This document shows, one piece after another, positions 62,688 to 64,000 of a DNA stretch of 64,000 bases. The stretch is from contig CAIWHK010000032.1 in NCBI GenBank assembly GCA_903912525.1, positions 186,001 through 250,000 on the forward strand. The letters run 5' to 3'. Under the pieces are notes generated by a model, which made no database searches, was not told the origin of the DNA, and worked only from the letters and a program-made list of their open reading frames with translations. How positions within the stretch are numbered: the first letter of the stretch is position 1; the number at the start of each line of letters is the position of its first letter. The DNA comes from an uncultured bacterium (GTDB taxonomy: Bacteria; Krumholzibacteriota; Krumholzibacteriia; LZORAL124-64-63). The translations under genes and the position numbers were made by a program.

Positions 62688-64000
62688 TCAGGAGCCGTCC
62701 GAAAGACCGTAGATCCGGGCCTTCTTCAGGAGGTTCGGGTAGCTGATACCGAGATCCCTGGCCGCCTGCGACTTGTTGCCGCCGGTGCGCAGCAGCGCGC
62801 TGCGGATCTCGCGGCATTCCACCTCAGCCAGGGCTTCGCGCAAAGGAGTGGCCCTGCCCCGGGCGGGATGTCCAGCTGAGGTGCTGGACTGGATGTCCGG
62901 CAGGTGCTCCACGCGAAGGACATCGGCACCATTGGCCAGCACGATCGCCCGCTGCAGGGTCTTCTCCAGTTCGCGAATGTTGCCGGGCCACGGGTGCCCC
63001 AGCAGCCCATCCATGAACCGCCTGTCGACGGCCGGCACGGCAATCCCGAGTTCGGCACTGAAACGCCCGATGAAGTGAGAGGCCAGCAACTCGATGTCGT
63101 CCGGACGCTCGCGCAGGGGCGGGATCACCAGCGGGAAATCGAGGAGCCGGTAGTACAGGTCCTCAAGGAACGCGCCTTCGCGCGCGAACTGGTGCAGATC
63201 ACACTTGGAGGCGCAGATCACGCGGACGTCGACGCGGAAGTCCTGGTTGGAGCCCACCGGCCGCACAACCTTTGTGTCCATGAAATGCAGCAGCTTACCC
63301 TGCATGCTGAAGGGCATCTTGCCGATCTCATCCAGGAACACGGTGCCGCCCTCGGCCTCCGCCAGCAACCCCTTCTTGTCGGCGTGGGCGCCGGTGAAGC
63401 TGCCGCGCTTGTGGCCGAAGAGCTCGCTCTCAAGCAACGTCTCGGGGATCGCAGCGCAATTGATGGCGAGAAATTTGCGCCCCGCGCGCCGACTGAGGGC
63501 GTGGATGGCGTAGGCCAGCAAGCCCTTGCCGGTGCCGGTTTCGCCGTTCAACAGGACGGTGAGTTCGCTCGGCGCGACCTTGCGCGCCAAGCCGAGCACG
63601 TCGAGCATCCGCGCGTTCTGGGTGATGATGTTGCCGAAACTCTCGATGGCCGCGAACGGACCGGCATCGCCACCGACGGCTCGGCGGCCCTTCTCGTGCA
63701 GGAACAGCGCGAGGAAACCCAGATAGGTCGCAAGAAAATCGAGGGCTGCGCGGTCGAACGCCGAAGTCGCCGCGCCCGAACCCGACTTGCCCGCGAACAG
63801 CACACCGAGGCGCCGGTCATGAAGGGCGATCGGCATGAACAGGCAGCTGTCGGCAACCGTCAACAGCGCCGGCACATCGGCAATGATCCGGTCACGAGGA
63901 CCGAGCCGCGTGTGCAGGGAGATACCGGTGGCAGCGGCCCCGGCAGGGGCTTCGATCCACCGCGCCAGCTGCCCGGCGAGGTTCTCGGTCAGGCCTCGAC
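62688..64000 (-). CDS. Sigma-54-dependent activator with GAF domain, 5' end beyond the window
   Basis: The frame stays open to the right edge (437 codons visible). The visible N-terminal part looks like a GAF sensor (ADVPALLTVADSCLFMPIAL). The AAA+ domain is complete: Walker A GETGTGKGLL, the sigma-54 contact loop GSFTGA in GHKRGSFTGAHADKKG, Walker B GGTVFLDEIGKMPF, LYYRLLDFPLVIPPLRERPD and the HPWPGNIRELE motif. A Fis-type HTH ends the protein (SQAARDLGISYPNLLKKARI). It activates RNA polymerase with sigma-54 at unknown promoters in response to a GAF ligand or partner. A strong terminator follows. Confidence 0.93.
   Translation of the reverse strand, partial: RGLTENLAGQLARWIEAPAGAAATGISLHTRLGPRDRIIADVPALLTVADSCLFMPIALHDRRLGVLFAGKSGSGAATSAFDRAALDFLATYLGFLALFLHEKGRRAVGGDAGPFAAIESFGNIITQNARMLDVLGLARKVAPSELTVLLNGETGTGKGLLAYAIHALSRRAGRKFLAINCAAIPETLLESELFGHKRGSFTGAHADKKGLLAEAEGGTVFLDEIGKMPFSMQGKLLHFMDTKVVRPVGSNQDFRVDVRVICASKCDLHQFAREGAFLEDLYYRLLDFPLVIPPLRERPDDIELLASHFIGRFSAELGIAVPAVDRRFMDGLLGHPWPGNIRELEKTLQRAIVLANGADVLRVEHLPDIQSSTSAGHPARGRATPLREALAEVECREIRSALLRTGGNKSQAARDLGISYPNLLKKARIYGLSDGS

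Overview
The window is one GC-rich (by eye roughly two-thirds G+C) stretch of a diderm bacterial chromosome. Almost every gene lies on the minus strand; the only convincing plus-strand gene is an LpxH-like phosphatase near 53.3-54.1 kb. Outer-membrane markers (LpxH-like, PorV/PorQ-like barrel, AMIN amidase, lipoproteins), several large secreted proteins with FlgD-like/T9SS-type C-terminal domains, and a short primary-type sigma factor point to the FCB side of the tree (Krumholzibacteriota, Eisenbacteria or similar). That placement is an inference from gene content, not a phylogeny. I see no rRNA, tRNA, CRISPR array or intact mobile element.

Layout, read down the minus strand from the right end: a GAF/sigma-54 activator cut by the window edge (62.7-64 kb); a 0.9-kb gene-free stretch full of inverted repeats; a surface block (54-62 kb) with a lipoprotein, a W/Y-rich DUF4384 protein, a large M6-like protein whose zinc site is destroyed, and a PorV-like barrel; LpxH (plus strand), a small coiled-coil protein, HtrA and a sigma-70 factor; then a tightly packed run from 50.1 to 34.2 kb: AMIN/LysM amidase, YbbR, PhnD-type binding protein, hisS, aspS, phoH, pgpH, ybeY, CorC-family, recO, glyQ and glyS, many with ATGA or GTGA overlaps, ended by a strong terminator.

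Next is a second surface block (23-34 kb): a 1010-residue secreted protein with its own promoter and terminator, then a promoter-led operon of two related lipoproteins and a BNR/Asp-box secreted protein. After ppdK comes a block (12.6-20.3 kb) of poorly known envelope genes: a VWA-like membrane protein, a lamin-tail-domain protein, two predicted barrels or surface proteins and a helical protein. The left part is housekeeping: arcC; purD-purE-tsaC; a phosphatase-rpiB-glyA-nrdR-tatC operon; a prenyl synthase-rsfS-argS-PfkB operon ended by a terminator; and a partial gene of unknown function at the left edge.

The points most worth a second look are the M6-like protein with all three expected zinc ligands replaced, the ArgRS lacking the HIGH histidines, the undescribed VWA/LTD/barrel gene block, the cargo set for a type-9-like secretion route, and the repeat-rich gene-free region at 61.8-62.7 kb.
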